From assembly GCF_031178445.1 (NCBI RefSeq), contig NZ_JAPSIY010000002.1:62001-126000 (forward strand): a stretch of DNA of 64,000 nt, in the 5' to 3' direction. Each line of letters begins with the position of its first letter. Positions within the stretch are counted from its first letter, which is position 1. Shown piece by piece: positions 1 through 8,008 of this stretch. Source of the stretch: Microbacterium sp. (GTDB lineage: Bacteria; Actinomycetota; Actinomycetes; Actinomycetales; Microbacteriaceae). The translations under genes and the position numbers were made by a program. The notes beneath the pieces were generated by a model that was given only the letters and a program-made list of their open reading frames with translations, did not search any database and was not told where the DNA came from.

Positions 1-2
1 CG

Positions 3-461
3 GATGCTCCCGCCGCGGACATCCCGCTGGTGTGGGAGCACGGCATCCTGGGACCGGTGGACGGCGACCCGTACAAGACCATCCCGGCGCGGGCGCGCTG
101 GCGCCGGCCTCTGTCGTGGCGGCGCCACGGGTACGCGCTGACGGAGTTCGGCGTGCTGCTCCGGCGGGGAACGGTCTGGCGCAAGCTGGCCGTCTTCCCG
201 CTGGCGAGGCTGCAGGGCGTCTCGATCTCGCAGGGTCCGATCGATCGGATGCAGCGGGTCTCGGCGGGTCAGGTGCATTCCGTGCTCGGGCCCATCTCGG
301 GCGGCCTCTCCGGGCTGGAGCGCGAGGATGCGATCGCGCTCCTCGACGGTGTGAGCCGCGCCGCCGCGCTCGCCGCCTCGCGCGACCAGACGCACCGCTG
401 GGGGCAGTACGCCGCAGAAGACCGGGCGCAGCAGGTCACGCCGGCGCCTCCTGCAGGGTGA
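3..461 (+). CDS. PH-domain membrane protein, C-terminal part (5' truncated by window)
   Basis: The reading frame is open from the first bases of the window, so the gene begins upstream. The visible 150 or so residues end in a basic, Trp/Arg-rich stretch (RARWRRPLSWRRHG), followed by a segment with the look of a bacterial PH (bPH2/YdbS-YdbT) domain: LRRGTVWRKLAVFPLARLQG, then repeated beta-strand-like segments with SISQGP. Proteins of this family are membrane-anchored and of unknown function. The GTG at position 30 is probably internal and not a start. The DUF2520 gene follows after 4 bases, which suggests one operon. The family call rests on sequence feel for a partial protein, so confidence is moderate. 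Confidence 0.6.
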   Translation, partial: DAPAADIPLVWEHGILGPVDGDPYKTIPARARWRRPLSWRRHGYALTEFGVLLRRGTVWRKLAVFPLARLQGVSISQGPIDRMQRVSAGQVHSVLGPISGGLSGLEREDAIALLDGVSRAAALAASRDQTHRWGQYAAEDRAQQVTPAPPAG

Positions 462-465
462 ACCG

Positions 466-1167
466 ATGAGGCGGGACGGCCGGCTCGGAGTCGGCGTCAT
501 CGGTGCAGGAAGGGTGGGACCCGTGATCGGCGCCGCCCTCGCCGGCGCCGGCCATGCGATCACGGGCATCACCTCCGGTTCAGACGACGACAGGGCGGCC
601 GCGGTACTCCCCGGCGCGCCCGTGCTCGACGCCCTCGAGGTCGTGCGCCGCAGCGAGCTGGTCGTGATCGCGGTGCCGCACGCGGAACTGCCAGGACTGG
701 TCGCAGGCATCGCCGAGCTCGGCGGCTGGCAGATGGGTCAACTCGTGCTTCACACCGATCCGGAGCACGGCATCGAAGTGCTGCGCCCCGCCGCAGAGCG
801 CGGCGCCATCCCGCTCGCCGTGCACCCCGCGATCGCCTTCACCGGCACCACAATCGACCTGCGGCAGCTGCAGGTGGCCTTCGCCGCGGTCACGGCGCCG
901 GCGGCCGTTCTGCCCATCGCGCAGGCACTAGCCGTCGAGATGGGCTGCGAGCCTGTCGTCATCGCCGAGCAGGATCGTGCCGCGTACGCCGAGGCGATCG
1001 CGACGGCATCCGCGTTCTCCCGCTCCATCGTGGGACAGGCGACCGCTCTGCTGCGAGGGGTGGGCGTCGAGAACCCCGGGGGCTACCTCTCGGCGCTCGT
1101 GTCGTCGACGGTCGAGCAGGCGCTGCGAGAGGCATCCGCCCCGCTCGAGCCTCCGGCGGGCCTCTGA
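466..1167 (+). CDS. Rossmann-fold DUF2520 oxidoreductase-like protein
   Basis: This 233-residue protein opens with a nucleotide-binding GVIGAGRVGPVIG loop (residues 9-21), followed by a Rossmann beta-alpha-beta unit and SELVVIAVPHAELP. The C-terminal half (HPAIAFTGT onward) matches the DUF2520 helical domain. Such proteins resemble ketopantoate reductase/ProC dehydrogenases, and in actinobacteria the gene is usually found just upstream of panC. Here no panC follows. The next gene is on the opposite strand and overlaps the last 85 bases of this one. The enzymatic role is not established. The ATG at 466 lies four bases after the previous stop. Confidence 0.8.
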   Translation: MRRDGRLGVGVIGAGRVGPVIGAALAGAGHAITGITSGSDDDRAAAVLPGAPVLDALEVVRRSELVVIAVPHAELPGLVAGIAELGGWQMGQLVLHTDPEHGIEVLRPAAERGAIPLAVHPAIAFTGTTIDLRQLQVAFAAVTAPAAVLPIAQALAVEMGCEPVVIAEQDRAAYAEAIATASAFSRSIVGQATALLRGVGVENPGGYLSALVSSTVEQALREASAPLEPPAGL

Positions 1168-2717
1168 GCCGGGTGCAGGCTCTCCTCTGTGATTCGGGGA
1201 AGCTGCACCGCGTAGTGCTCGGAGACATCCGCGGATTCGCCCCGCGGCCGGGTGCCATCGCCGACCCGCACCGAGAACGACTGCACGATCGGCTCCCGCA
1301 GACCCATCAGATGGACGTCGCAGATCAGCGTGCCGCGCTCACACGGGATGCGCCAGCGCAATGACGCCGCGTCGCGCGCCGTGACGACGCGATCGGCAAG
1401 GGGTGCTGCGGTGCGCAGCGGCCTGCCCACCTCGTCGTGCGCCGCGCGCATCCGCGCCGCACGCACCTCCAGAGGAACGTCGCGAAGAACGTTGCGCGCG
1501 AGCAGACCGGACACATCCGACAGGGGACGGTCGTCGAGCACGAGCGCATCGAGGGCGGATGCCGCCGCGAGGGTCTGCGGCCAGGGCCGCACGACCGCGG
1601 CGGGCGCATCCACGGCGGTCAGGGCGTCGTTCAGCGCCCGAGAGGCGACAGCCCCGGCGCGGAAGGCGTCGGAGTTGCCGAAGACGATCACTCCCACGCC
1701 GCTGGCGACGTGCCATCGCATATGGGAGGAGAAGCCGGGCAGCCCGCCCGCGTGCTGCACGATGCGACCGAATCGTCGGTCGTGCTCAACGACGACGCCA
1801 TAGCCGTACCCCACGCCGTCGACGTCCCTGCCCTCGAAACGGGCACCCGACGCCGGGATCATCGTTCTCACCGACTGCAGCTCTCTTCGCGATTCCGCGC
1901 TCAGCACATCAGGGGCGAGGGGGGAATCGGAGAAGGCCGATCCGAGGAAGTGCATCCACCGGGCGATGTCGCCCAGCGTCGAGAACAGGCTGCCGATGCA
2001 CGCGAGTGCACCCGAACCCACATACGGCTCCGGAGAGAAGGTCCTGCCCTCGTCGAAGGTGCGGAAACCGGCGGCGAGGTCGCTGCCCTGCGGGTACTGC
2101 GACGCCTCCGGTCTGGTGTGGCTCAGCCCCAGCGGTTCGATGATGCGCTCGCGCATGACGCGTTCGACCGGCGCGTCCGCGACCGCCTCGATCGCACGAC
2201 CGATCATCGAGATGCCGAGGTTGGAGTACTGGTACTCGGTGTCGGGGAACGTCGAGAGCGGCAGGCCGGACTCCACGAGTTCGGAGATGTGCGTCCGCGG
2301 CTCTCCGAGATGCTCGTCGCCCCACGCGTTGTCCTCGGTGAGGCCGGCGCGGTTCGAGAGCAGGGCGGCCAGGCTGAGAGACACCGGCCGACCGCCGAAC
2401 GTCGCCGCGGCGAGACCGGGTACGTACTCCGCCGCAGGAGCGTGCAGATCGAGCACGCCGTCGTCGCGCAGTGCCAGAGCGGTGGCGGCGAGGAAGCTCT
2501 TCGTCATCGACGCGATGCGGAAGACCGTCCCCTCGGCCGTTCGAGCCGGATCCCGTCTCGGCGCGCCGTGCAGGTCGACAGCGACCAGTTCGCCTCGGCA
2601 GGCCACGGCGGCCGCCGTGGCCGGGGCGAGATGCCTCGAATCGTCGAGCGCGGACCGGAGCAGATCGGCGAACCCCGCGATCCCGGTGCTCGGCGCTGCG
2701 GGCACGATGTTGCTCAC
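1083..2717 (-). CDS. Serine hydrolase, class C beta-lactamase/D-aminopeptidase family
   Basis: This 544-residue protein has the three active-site elements of the class C beta-lactamase / DD-peptidase family. SMTK (about residue 71) supplies the nucleophile and lysine, YSNLG the tyrosine box, and HAGGLPG takes the place of the KTG box. No signal peptide is visible, so it is probably cytoplasmic. Members cleave D-amino-acid peptides, amides or esters, which fits its position at the end of an operon of peptide and D-amino-acid enzymes. Its ATG overlaps the stop of the dipeptidase-GATase gene by 4 bases (ATGA). The last 28 codons run into the convergent DUF2520 gene and look like low-complexity read-through (GGSSGADASRSACS). 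Confidence 0.85.
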   Translation of the reverse strand: MSNIVPAAPSTGIAGFADLLRSALDDSRHLAPATAAAVACRGELVAVDLHGAPRRDPARTAEGTVFRIASMTKSFLAATALALRDDGVLDLHAPAAEYVPGLAAATFGGRPVSLSLAALLSNRAGLTEDNAWGDEHLGEPRTHISELVESGLPLSTFPDTEYQYSNLGISMIGRAIEAVADAPVERVMRERIIEPLGLSHTRPEASQYPQGSDLAAGFRTFDEGRTFSPEPYVGSGALACIGSLFSTLGDIARWMHFLGSAFSDSPLAPDVLSAESRRELQSVRTMIPASGARFEGRDVDGVGYGYGVVVEHDRRFGRIVQHAGGLPGFSSHMRWHVASGVGVIVFGNSDAFRAGAVASRALNDALTAVDAPAAVVRPWPQTLAAASALDALVLDDRPLSDVSGLLARNVLRDVPLEVRAARMRAAHDEVGRPLRTAAPLADRVVTARDAASLRWRIPCERGTLICDVHLMGLREPIVQSFSVRVGDGTRPRGESADVSEHYAVQLPRITEESLHPAQRPAGGSSGADASRSACSTVDDTSAER

Positions 2718-4459
2718 CGTCGACGCTCCGCGCTTTCGCGCACCTCCCGGGCGAAGCCGCTGACCAGCATGCGGCTCGCGGCCGTGTTCTCCGCGTCGTC
2801 ACGATGGGCGTCGGCCACGATCTCGGCGAGGGGGCGGTCGCCAGGTGCGGGATCCGTCGGTTCCTGCCACCACTGCAGGTCGTCCGCCGAGACCTCCGGG
2901 TGGAACTGCACGCCCCGGACGTGCGCCCCGATCCGGAAGGCCTGAACGGTCACGGCATCGCTTGAGGCGAGCAGCACCGCACCGGGCGGCAGGGCCGTGA
3001 TCTGATCCTGGTGGTTCTCGATCATGGGCGAGGCCGCGCCGAGGGCCGACATCACGGCATCCCGACCGCCTTCGTCCGTTGTGGCGATCGACGTCGAACC
3101 GCGCTCCTTCGCCCCGTACGACTCCCGCACCTCGCCACCGGCGATCTGAGCGAGCAGCTGGCCCCCGAGGCAGATGCCGAGGGTCGGCAGATCCCTCTCG
3201 ATCGCCTCGGATGCGAGCTTCCGCTCGTGCGGCAGCCACGGCCCCTTCTCGTCGTCGTCGGGCATCATGCCCCCGCCGAGCATCACCAGGCCGTCATAGG
3301 CGTCGAGGTCGTCAGGCAGGCCGTGCGCCCCGTGCCGCACATCCGTGCGTACCCCCTCGGCATCCAGCCAGCGCAGCAGGCGCCGGGGTCCCGAGGAATC
3401 GGCGTTCACGATCACCAGCACGCGGGGGCGATCCTCCTGGCCCGAGAGGAAGGCGAGATGGTCGGCATCCGACGCCTCCAGCACCCTCAGGACGTTTCGC
3501 CACGCCAGGCCCTGCAGATCGTCATCGGACCATCCCCTGCGGCGCAGCTCGTCGAGGAGCCGGGGGTAGCCGGACACGTCGCCGAGGCCTGCGGGCATGG
3601 CGTCCGTTCCGTCGTAGTCGGCGCCGAGCCCGACCGCGTGCACCCCGGCGATCGCGCGGATGTGCTCGATGTGGTCTGCGACATCGGCGACGGTCACCGC
3701 CGGCGGTTCGCCCTCCTCGCCGGCGAGGGACCAGTCACGGCGAGCCTGGCTGAGGAACGTCGGCACGAAGGCGACCATGACGATCCCTCCCATCGCGCCG
3801 ATGGCCGCCAGCACGTCGTCGGGGACGTTGCGCGGATGATCGCAGAGGGCGGCGGCGCCTGAATGGCTCACCATCACCGGTCGCGTGCTGGTCTCGATCG
3901 CATCGCGCATGGTGGCCGGTGAAACGTGCGCGAGGTCGACCAGCATGCCGATGCGGTTCATCTCGCGCACGACCGCTCGCCCGAAGGTGCTGAGCCCGTC
4001 GTGGCGCGGTGCATCGGTGGCGGCGTCGGCCCAGTCGGTGGTGTGGTTCCACGTGAGCGTCATGTACCGCGCGCCAAGCCGCGCATACTGACGAAGCACG
4101 CCGAGCGACCCGTCGATCTGCGCCCCGCCCTCGACGCCGATCAGAGAGGCGATGCGATCGTGGCGCATCGCGGTGCGCGCCTCATGAGCGGTGCGCGTGA
4201 ACGTGAAGACATCGGGATGGTCGTGCACCAGACGATGGACGAAATCGATCTGCTCGAGCGTGGCGGTCACCTGCGCGGCACCCTCGTGCACGGGATCGAC
4301 CCACACCGACCAGAACTGCCCGCCGACGCCGCCCGCGCGCAGCCTTATCGCGTCGGTGTGCAGATCTGGGACGATCCCTTCGAGCCCGGTCGTGGACAGG
4401 TCGTAGTGCTCCCGCCGCGCCCAGGCGAGGTCGTTGTGTCCGTCGATCACCGGGATCAT
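2714..4459 (-). CDS. M19 dipeptidase fused to class I glutamine amidotransferase
   Basis: This 581-residue fusion has two intact enzymes. Residues 1-335 are a membrane-dipeptidase (M19) domain with the metal and catalytic residues of the family: DGHNDL near the N-terminus, GVEGG, VSHSGA, DHPRNVPDD and LGADYDGTD. M19 enzymes hydrolyse dipeptides and tolerate a D-residue at the C-terminal position. From about residue 345 a class I GATase domain follows, with the nucleophile elbow LGICLGGQ (Cys near 430) and the VQFHPE His-Glu pair (near 518). There is no lipobox or transmembrane segment, so it should be cytosolic. The gene lies 3 bases after the aminotransferase gene and overlaps the following serine hydrolase gene by 4. 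The coupled reaction is unknown. A gamma-glutamyl or amidated D-peptide is a reasonable guess. Confidence 0.85.
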   Translation of the reverse strand: MIPVIDGHNDLAWARREHYDLSTTGLEGIVPDLHTDAIRLRAGGVGGQFWSVWVDPVHEGAAQVTATLEQIDFVHRLVHDHPDVFTFTRTAHEARTAMRHDRIASLIGVEGGAQIDGSLGVLRQYARLGARYMTLTWNHTTDWADAATDAPRHDGLSTFGRAVVREMNRIGMLVDLAHVSPATMRDAIETSTRPVMVSHSGAAALCDHPRNVPDDVLAAIGAMGGIVMVAFVPTFLSQARRDWSLAGEEGEPPAVTVADVADHIEHIRAIAGVHAVGLGADYDGTDAMPAGLGDVSGYPRLLDELRRRGWSDDDLQGLAWRNVLRVLEASDADHLAFLSGQEDRPRVLVIVNADSSGPRRLLRWLDAEGVRTDVRHGAHGLPDDLDAYDGLVMLGGGMMPDDDEKGPWLPHERKLASEAIERDLPTLGICLGGQLLAQIAGGEVRESYGAKERGSTSIATTDEGGRDAVMSALGAASPMIENHQDQITALPPGAVLLASSDAVTVQAFRIGAHVRGVQFHPEVSADDLQWWQEPTDPAPGDRPLAEIVADAHRDDAENTAASRMLVSGFAREVRESAERRR

Positions 4460-4462
4460 GTA

Positions 4463-5332
4463 TCAGGCCTTTCGAGCATTGAGGTGGGCGAAGATGCGCC
4501 GGGTGACATCATGGTCCACCGGCACCGGCCGGCCGTCCAGCGATCGCACCGGAGCGGCGCCCCTGGTGCTGGAGCACAGCCAGAGCGCGTCGGCGGTGAA
4601 CAGATCGGCGGGGGTGAGAGCGCGCACGGCGACCCGCTCGTCTTCGGTGCGCAGCGCGTCGAACGCATCCGCCTGAGTCGTGCCGGGGAGGATGCCGAAC
4701 TCGACGGGCGGTGTGATGTACTCGCCGTCGATGCGGGCGATCACGGTCGAGTTGGGACCCTCGAGGATGTACCCGTCGCTCGAGACGAAGATCACCTCTC
4801 CGGCGCCGCGGCGCCGGGCTTCGCGATTCGCCGCCATGTTCACCGCGTACGACAGGGTCTTCGCGCCCTGCAGCAGCCACGGGGATGTCTTCGCCACGTC
4901 GGAGCGATAGCCGCGGTCGAGCAGCACGGCGTCGGTCTCGGCAGGCGGTTCGGCGCGCTGGCGCAGCGGAGCGAATCCGAGTGCCCAGCCGGTGAGCGCG
5001 CCCGTCGCCTCGTCGCCGCGCGAGAGGACGTATTTCACCGCACCGCGTGGCACTCTCAGCTCGGCGGCGACCGCCTCGACGGCCCGTCGCCACACCGCCC
5101 GATCGGGCGCGGGCAGATCGAGCAGCCTCGCCGATCTTTCGAATCTGTCGAGGTGCGCCTCCACCGCCTGCGGGATGCCGTCGACCACGACGATCGTCTC
5201 GAAGACGCCGTCTCCGCGCGTGGCTGCGAGGTCTGTGGCCGTCAGCAGCGGTGCATCGGGCTCGACGCGCTGCAGGGCCGATGCCGGGTCGACGGCGCGC
5301 GGATCGACCCGGAAGAGGATGAGCGGCTTCAT
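4463..5332 (-). CDS. Class IV PLP aminotransferase (D-amino acid aminotransferase / ADC lyase fold)
   Basis: This 289-residue class IV aminotransferase has the conserved ATRGDGVFE segment, the PLP lysine in LQGAKTLSYAVNM, and the ILEGPNSTV phosphate-binding and cofactor segment. The family includes D-amino acid aminotransferase, branched-chain aminotransferase and aminodeoxychorismate lyase (PabC), which cannot be separated by eye. The operon (racemase, GNAT, dipeptidase) favours a D-amino acid transaminase over a folate enzyme, but this is inference. It starts 15 bases after the racemase gene. Confidence 0.8.
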   Translation of the reverse strand: MKPLILFRVDPRAVDPASALQRVEPDAPLLTATDLAATRGDGVFETIVVVDGIPQAVEAHLDRFERSARLLDLPAPDRAVWRRAVEAVAAELRVPRGAVKYVLSRGDEATGALTGWALGFAPLRQRAEPPAETDAVLLDRGYRSDVAKTSPWLLQGAKTLSYAVNMAANREARRRGAGEVIFVSSDGYILEGPNSTVIARIDGEYITPPVEFGILPGTTQADAFDALRTEDERVAVRALTPADLFTADALWLCSSTRGAAPVRSLDGRPVPVDHDVTRRIFAHLNARKA

Positions 5333-5347
5333 GATGATCCTCGGGAC

Positions 5348-6463
5348 TCAGGCGACGAGCTCGGCGGTGCGCACTGTGTTCTTCAGCACCCAGTCGGTGT
5401 CGACGTCGTAGCCGATGCCCGGACCCTGGGGGACGGGAACCCGCCCGCGTTCGGCGATCACCGGCGGCACGATCACGTCACGCTCGTAGTACTTGTCGGA
5501 GCCGGACACATCCGACGGCAGGGTGAAGTTCGGCAGGGAGGAGATCGCCACGTTGGCGGCTCTTCCGACGCCGAACTCGTGCATCCCGCCGCACCAGACG
5601 GGGATGCCGGCCTCCATCGCGAGGTCGTGGGCACGCTTCGCGGCGGAGAGGCCGCCCATCCTGGAGACCTTGATGTTCAGCACCCTTCCGGCCTTCGTCT
5701 CGATCATCGTGCGCAGATCCGCCAGCGCCACGACTGATTCATCGAGGCAGATCGGCGTCTCCAGCCGGCGCTGCAGGCGGGCGTGCGCCGGAAAATCGCG
5801 CGGGGTGAAGGGCTGCTCGATCATCGTGAGCGCGTACTCGTCCAACTGCCGGAAGACCGCCGCGGCGTCTTCGGTGTCGGGGTAGGCGCCGTTCGCATCC
5901 ACGTGCAGATCCAGGTCGGGGTGCTGCGAGCGCACCGCGCGGACCGGTTCGACATCCCACCCGGGAGCGATCTTCAGCTTGATGCGGGGGTAGCCGGCGC
6001 TCACCTGTCGTTCGACCTGGGCGAGCAGTTGGTCGATGCTCGGCTCGATCCCGAGCGAGACGCCCGCGACGACCTCGCTCCTGGTGCCGCCGAGGGCTGC
6101 GGCAAGGGAGCGCTCCTGCGACCGGGCATGCAGATCCCACGCGGCGGCTGAGAAGCCCGCCTTCGCGAACTCGTGTCCGCGGATCCTCGCCCATGCCGTC
6201 TCGAGCTCCGCGGGCTCATCCCAGTCGCTGCCGAGGACTGCGGGCCCGAGGTAGCGGTTCGCGATCAGCCAGGCCGTGCCCGTCGTCTCCGACGTGAAGT
6301 ACGGGTCTGACGGCGAGGCGATCTCGCCCCAACCGGACCGTCCGTCCCCGTCGGTCGCCCGGACGAGGATGTGCTGCAGGCCGCTCTTGCGGTGCGAGCT
6401 GGTCTCGAAGCTGTGCACGAGCGGCAGCGACACCTCGAAGAGCGTCAGATGCTCGATCCTCAT
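5348..6463 (-). CDS. Enolase-superfamily N-succinylamino acid racemase / o-succinylbenzoate synthase
   Basis: This 371-residue enzyme has the muconate-lactonizing subgroup layout. The first acid-base lysine is in KLKIAP, the metal ligands are in DLHVDANG, MIEQPF and CLDES, the second lysine is in NIKVSRMGG, and the tail is GGMHEFGVGRAAN followed by LPSDVSGSDKY. That tail is typical of the NSAR/OSBS group. OSBS is a menaquinone enzyme, but no other men gene is nearby. Instead a GNAT gene lies two genes upstream and an M20 hydrolase gene lies across the divergent promoter. This is the gene set for converting D-amino acids to L-amino acids through N-succinyl intermediates. The racemase role is therefore preferred. 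ATG overlaps the previous stop by 4 bases. Confidence 0.88.
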   Translation of the reverse strand: MRIEHLTLFEVSLPLVHSFETSSHRKSGLQHILVRATDGDGRSGWGEIASPSDPYFTSETTGTAWLIANRYLGPAVLGSDWDEPAELETAWARIRGHEFAKAGFSAAAWDLHARSQERSLAAALGGTRSEVVAGVSLGIEPSIDQLLAQVERQVSAGYPRIKLKIAPGWDVEPVRAVRSQHPDLDLHVDANGAYPDTEDAAAVFRQLDEYALTMIEQPFTPRDFPAHARLQRRLETPICLDESVVALADLRTMIETKAGRVLNIKVSRMGGLSAAKRAHDLAMEAGIPVWCGGMHEFGVGRAANVAISSLPNFTLPSDVSGSDKYYERDVIVPPVIAERGRVPVPQGPGIGYDVDTDWVLKNTVRTAELVA

Positions 6464-7137
6464 CGGCGGTTCTCTCCGTCGTGATCCGGATGGTGCAGTC
6501 CGAGGTCCGCGGCCAGCTCGTCGCGCGCGGCGAGCCGGCGTCTCGCGCCCTTCGCACTGGCAGTGGTGAGCGTGCTCAGCAGATGGCAGACGGCGGCGAC
6601 CGCCGTGGGAGAGTCCGCGTACGAGGCGGAGTGCGTATGCACCTTGATCACGGCCGAGGCGACATCGGTGAGGGGCGCGTCGTCGCTGTCGGTGACCACG
6701 ATGAGCTCACCGCCCGCCCTGCGGAAGCGCTCGCCGAACCGGATCGACTCCTCTCGGTAGCGCCGCATGGTGAAGAGCACGAGCACATCGGTCGCGCGGA
6801 CGTCGGTCAGCACGGTGAGCGGCGACAGGGAACGGTCGTCGACGAGGAACACGTTCGACAGCGTCGCCGAGAGGTCGGCGGCGAGCAGATCCGCGTAGGC
6901 CACGGCTTTACCCCTGCCCGCGATGTATCGTCTGCGTGCCCCGAGGATCAGCGTCGCCGCCCGCGACACGGCGCCAGTGCGGGTGAGCTCGTCGAATGTG
7001 CGTGCCAGCGATCGCGTCTCTGTCTCGATGATCTTCGCCTGGAGCACCTCCGCCGACAGATTGGTGCGGAAGCGCTCGCCGAACCGCGCGCCGGGTGAGA
7101 CCAGCGCGCGGTCTCCTTCGTCCTCTGTGCGTGTCAT
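6460..7137 (-). CDS. SIS-domain protein (RpiR/MurR-like) lacking the N-terminal HTH
   Basis: This 225-residue protein consists of the linker and sugar-isomerase (SIS) half of RpiR/MurR-type regulators: LVLFTMRRYREESIRFGERF, then ELIVVTDSDDAPLT. It starts with about 30 residues before the linker helix. The usual 75-80-residue RpiR helix-turn-helix is absent, and no HTH is encoded upstream because the GNAT gene abuts directly. It may be a ligand-sensing partner, an isomerase-like binding protein, or a decayed regulator. The ATG at 7137 has GGAGGG six bases upstream and is preferred to the GTG at 7140. It overlaps the GNAT stop by one base (TGATG). Confidence 0.75.
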   Translation of the reverse strand: MTRTEDEGDRALVSPGARFGERFRTNLSAEVLQAKIIETETRSLARTFDELTRTGAVSRAATLILGARRRYIAGRGKAVAYADLLAADLSATLSNVFLVDDRSLSPLTVLTDVRATDVLVLFTMRRYREESIRFGERFRRAGGELIVVTDSDDAPLTDVASAVIKVHTHSASYADSPTAVAAVCHLLSTLTTASAKGARRRLAARDELAADLGLHHPDHDGENRR

Positions 7138-7901
7138 CACTGACCCTCCGCGGCGAGATAGACCGCCGTCTCATCGTCCAGTCTGGTGCAGTCGACCAGG
7201 ACGAGCCCTGTGCTGAAGATGGCCTGCATCCCGTCGCGGATGCTCGCCTGCAGATCTCCGACGCGGAACGCTGAGGCGCCTGCGACAGGAAGGGGCAGAC
7301 GTGCCGTCCGGATGCCGTTCTCGGTCGCTCTGAACACGCGCCCCCAGTCTGCGGAGCTGAACGACGGGGTGGGAAGCGTGCGGACACCTTCGAACGGGTC
7401 GGCGGTGCGATCGAGCGCCCAGTCGACGATGATCCGGTCGGTGCGCGGCCGGTCGTAGTAGTCGACGGCGTAACCGGTTCCCTCTGCTTGAAGTGCGGCG
7501 AAGTTGAAGTGCGCGTTGCGGCTCAGCAACGGGTCGAAGGTCCACCTCATACGGCGCTGCCCCCAGCCGAGCGCCACCTCTCGCTGGCACGCCTTGAGCA
7601 GGCGGCCGATCCCGCGCCCCTGATAGTCCGGGTCGACGACGGCCGCCTGCGAGTAGTGGTACTCGGCGCCGCTGCGATCCCTGCCTGCGAATCCGTACGC
7701 GAAGCCGACCAGCCTGCCTTCGTCGTGCACGCCCACCGCGGAGCCGCCGTTCTTGGCGAGGGCGCTGAGCAGATTGGGGTTGAGCGAGAACTCGGGCTCC
7801 TCATACTGGAAGACCCGGGTGTACAGTTCAGCGGCTTCCCGGAACGCCGCATCGCCGACGAGCGTTTCTCCGCGCAGGGGGATGGTGGTGGGTTCCGGCA
7901 T
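7137..7901 (-). CDS. GNAT-family N-acyltransferase, candidate D-amino acid N-succinyltransferase
   Basis: This 254-residue protein has the GNAT acyl-CoA binding motif in VVDPDYQGRGIGRLLK. The surrounding order (FSLNPNLL, MRWTFDPLLSRNAHFNFAAL) resembles the COG3375 predicted acetyltransferases, which often neighbour NSAR/OSBS genes. In Geobacillus kaustophilus a GNAT protein beside NSAR is a succinyl-CoA:D-amino acid N-succinyltransferase. I infer the same role here from context. It is the first gene of the leftward operon. A TAGGAT -10 box lies 7 bases before the ATG, so the mRNA may be leaderless. The palindrome GATACGTATC directly abuts the start codon. Confidence 0.8.
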   Translation of the reverse strand: MPEPTTIPLRGETLVGDAAFREAAELYTRVFQYEEPEFSLNPNLLSALAKNGGSAVGVHDEGRLVGFAYGFAGRDRSGAEYHYSQAAVVDPDYQGRGIGRLLKACQREVALGWGQRRMRWTFDPLLSRNAHFNFAALQAEGTGYAVDYYDRPRTDRIIVDWALDRTADPFEGVRTLPTPSFSSADWGRVFRATENGIRTARLPLPVAGASAFRVGDLQASIRDGMQAIFSTGLVLVDCTRLDDETAVYLAAEGQ

Positions 7902-8008
7902 GATACGTATCCTATGTGTGGATCAACCGAAGTTGAAGGGTTGATTTTGCTGATGTCTTCTGCGGTCGACTCGGTGGATATGACTCATATGATGGCGCAG
8001 GAGGACTG
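7902..8008. promoter_or_regulatory. Divergent control region with three inverted repeats
   Basis: This 107-base gap separates the leftward GNAT operon from the rightward M20/ABC operon. It contains the perfect palindrome GATACGTATC (7902-7911), ATCAACC-N10-GGTTGAT (7922-7945), and ATATGA-C-TCATAT (7978-7990). Leftward, TAGGAT (7909-7914 on the complement) is a plausible -10. Rightward, TATGAT (7988-7993) is a plausible -10, and CAGGAGG (7998-8004) is the M20 ribosome-binding site. The symmetry suggests operators for one or more regulators, none of which is encoded nearby. All assignments come from reading the sequence. Confidence 0.55.

Noticed and set aside
5348..6463. MenC as part of menaquinone synthesis
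   Set aside because: No other men gene is nearby, and the GNAT and M20 neighbours fit N-succinylamino acid racemase better.
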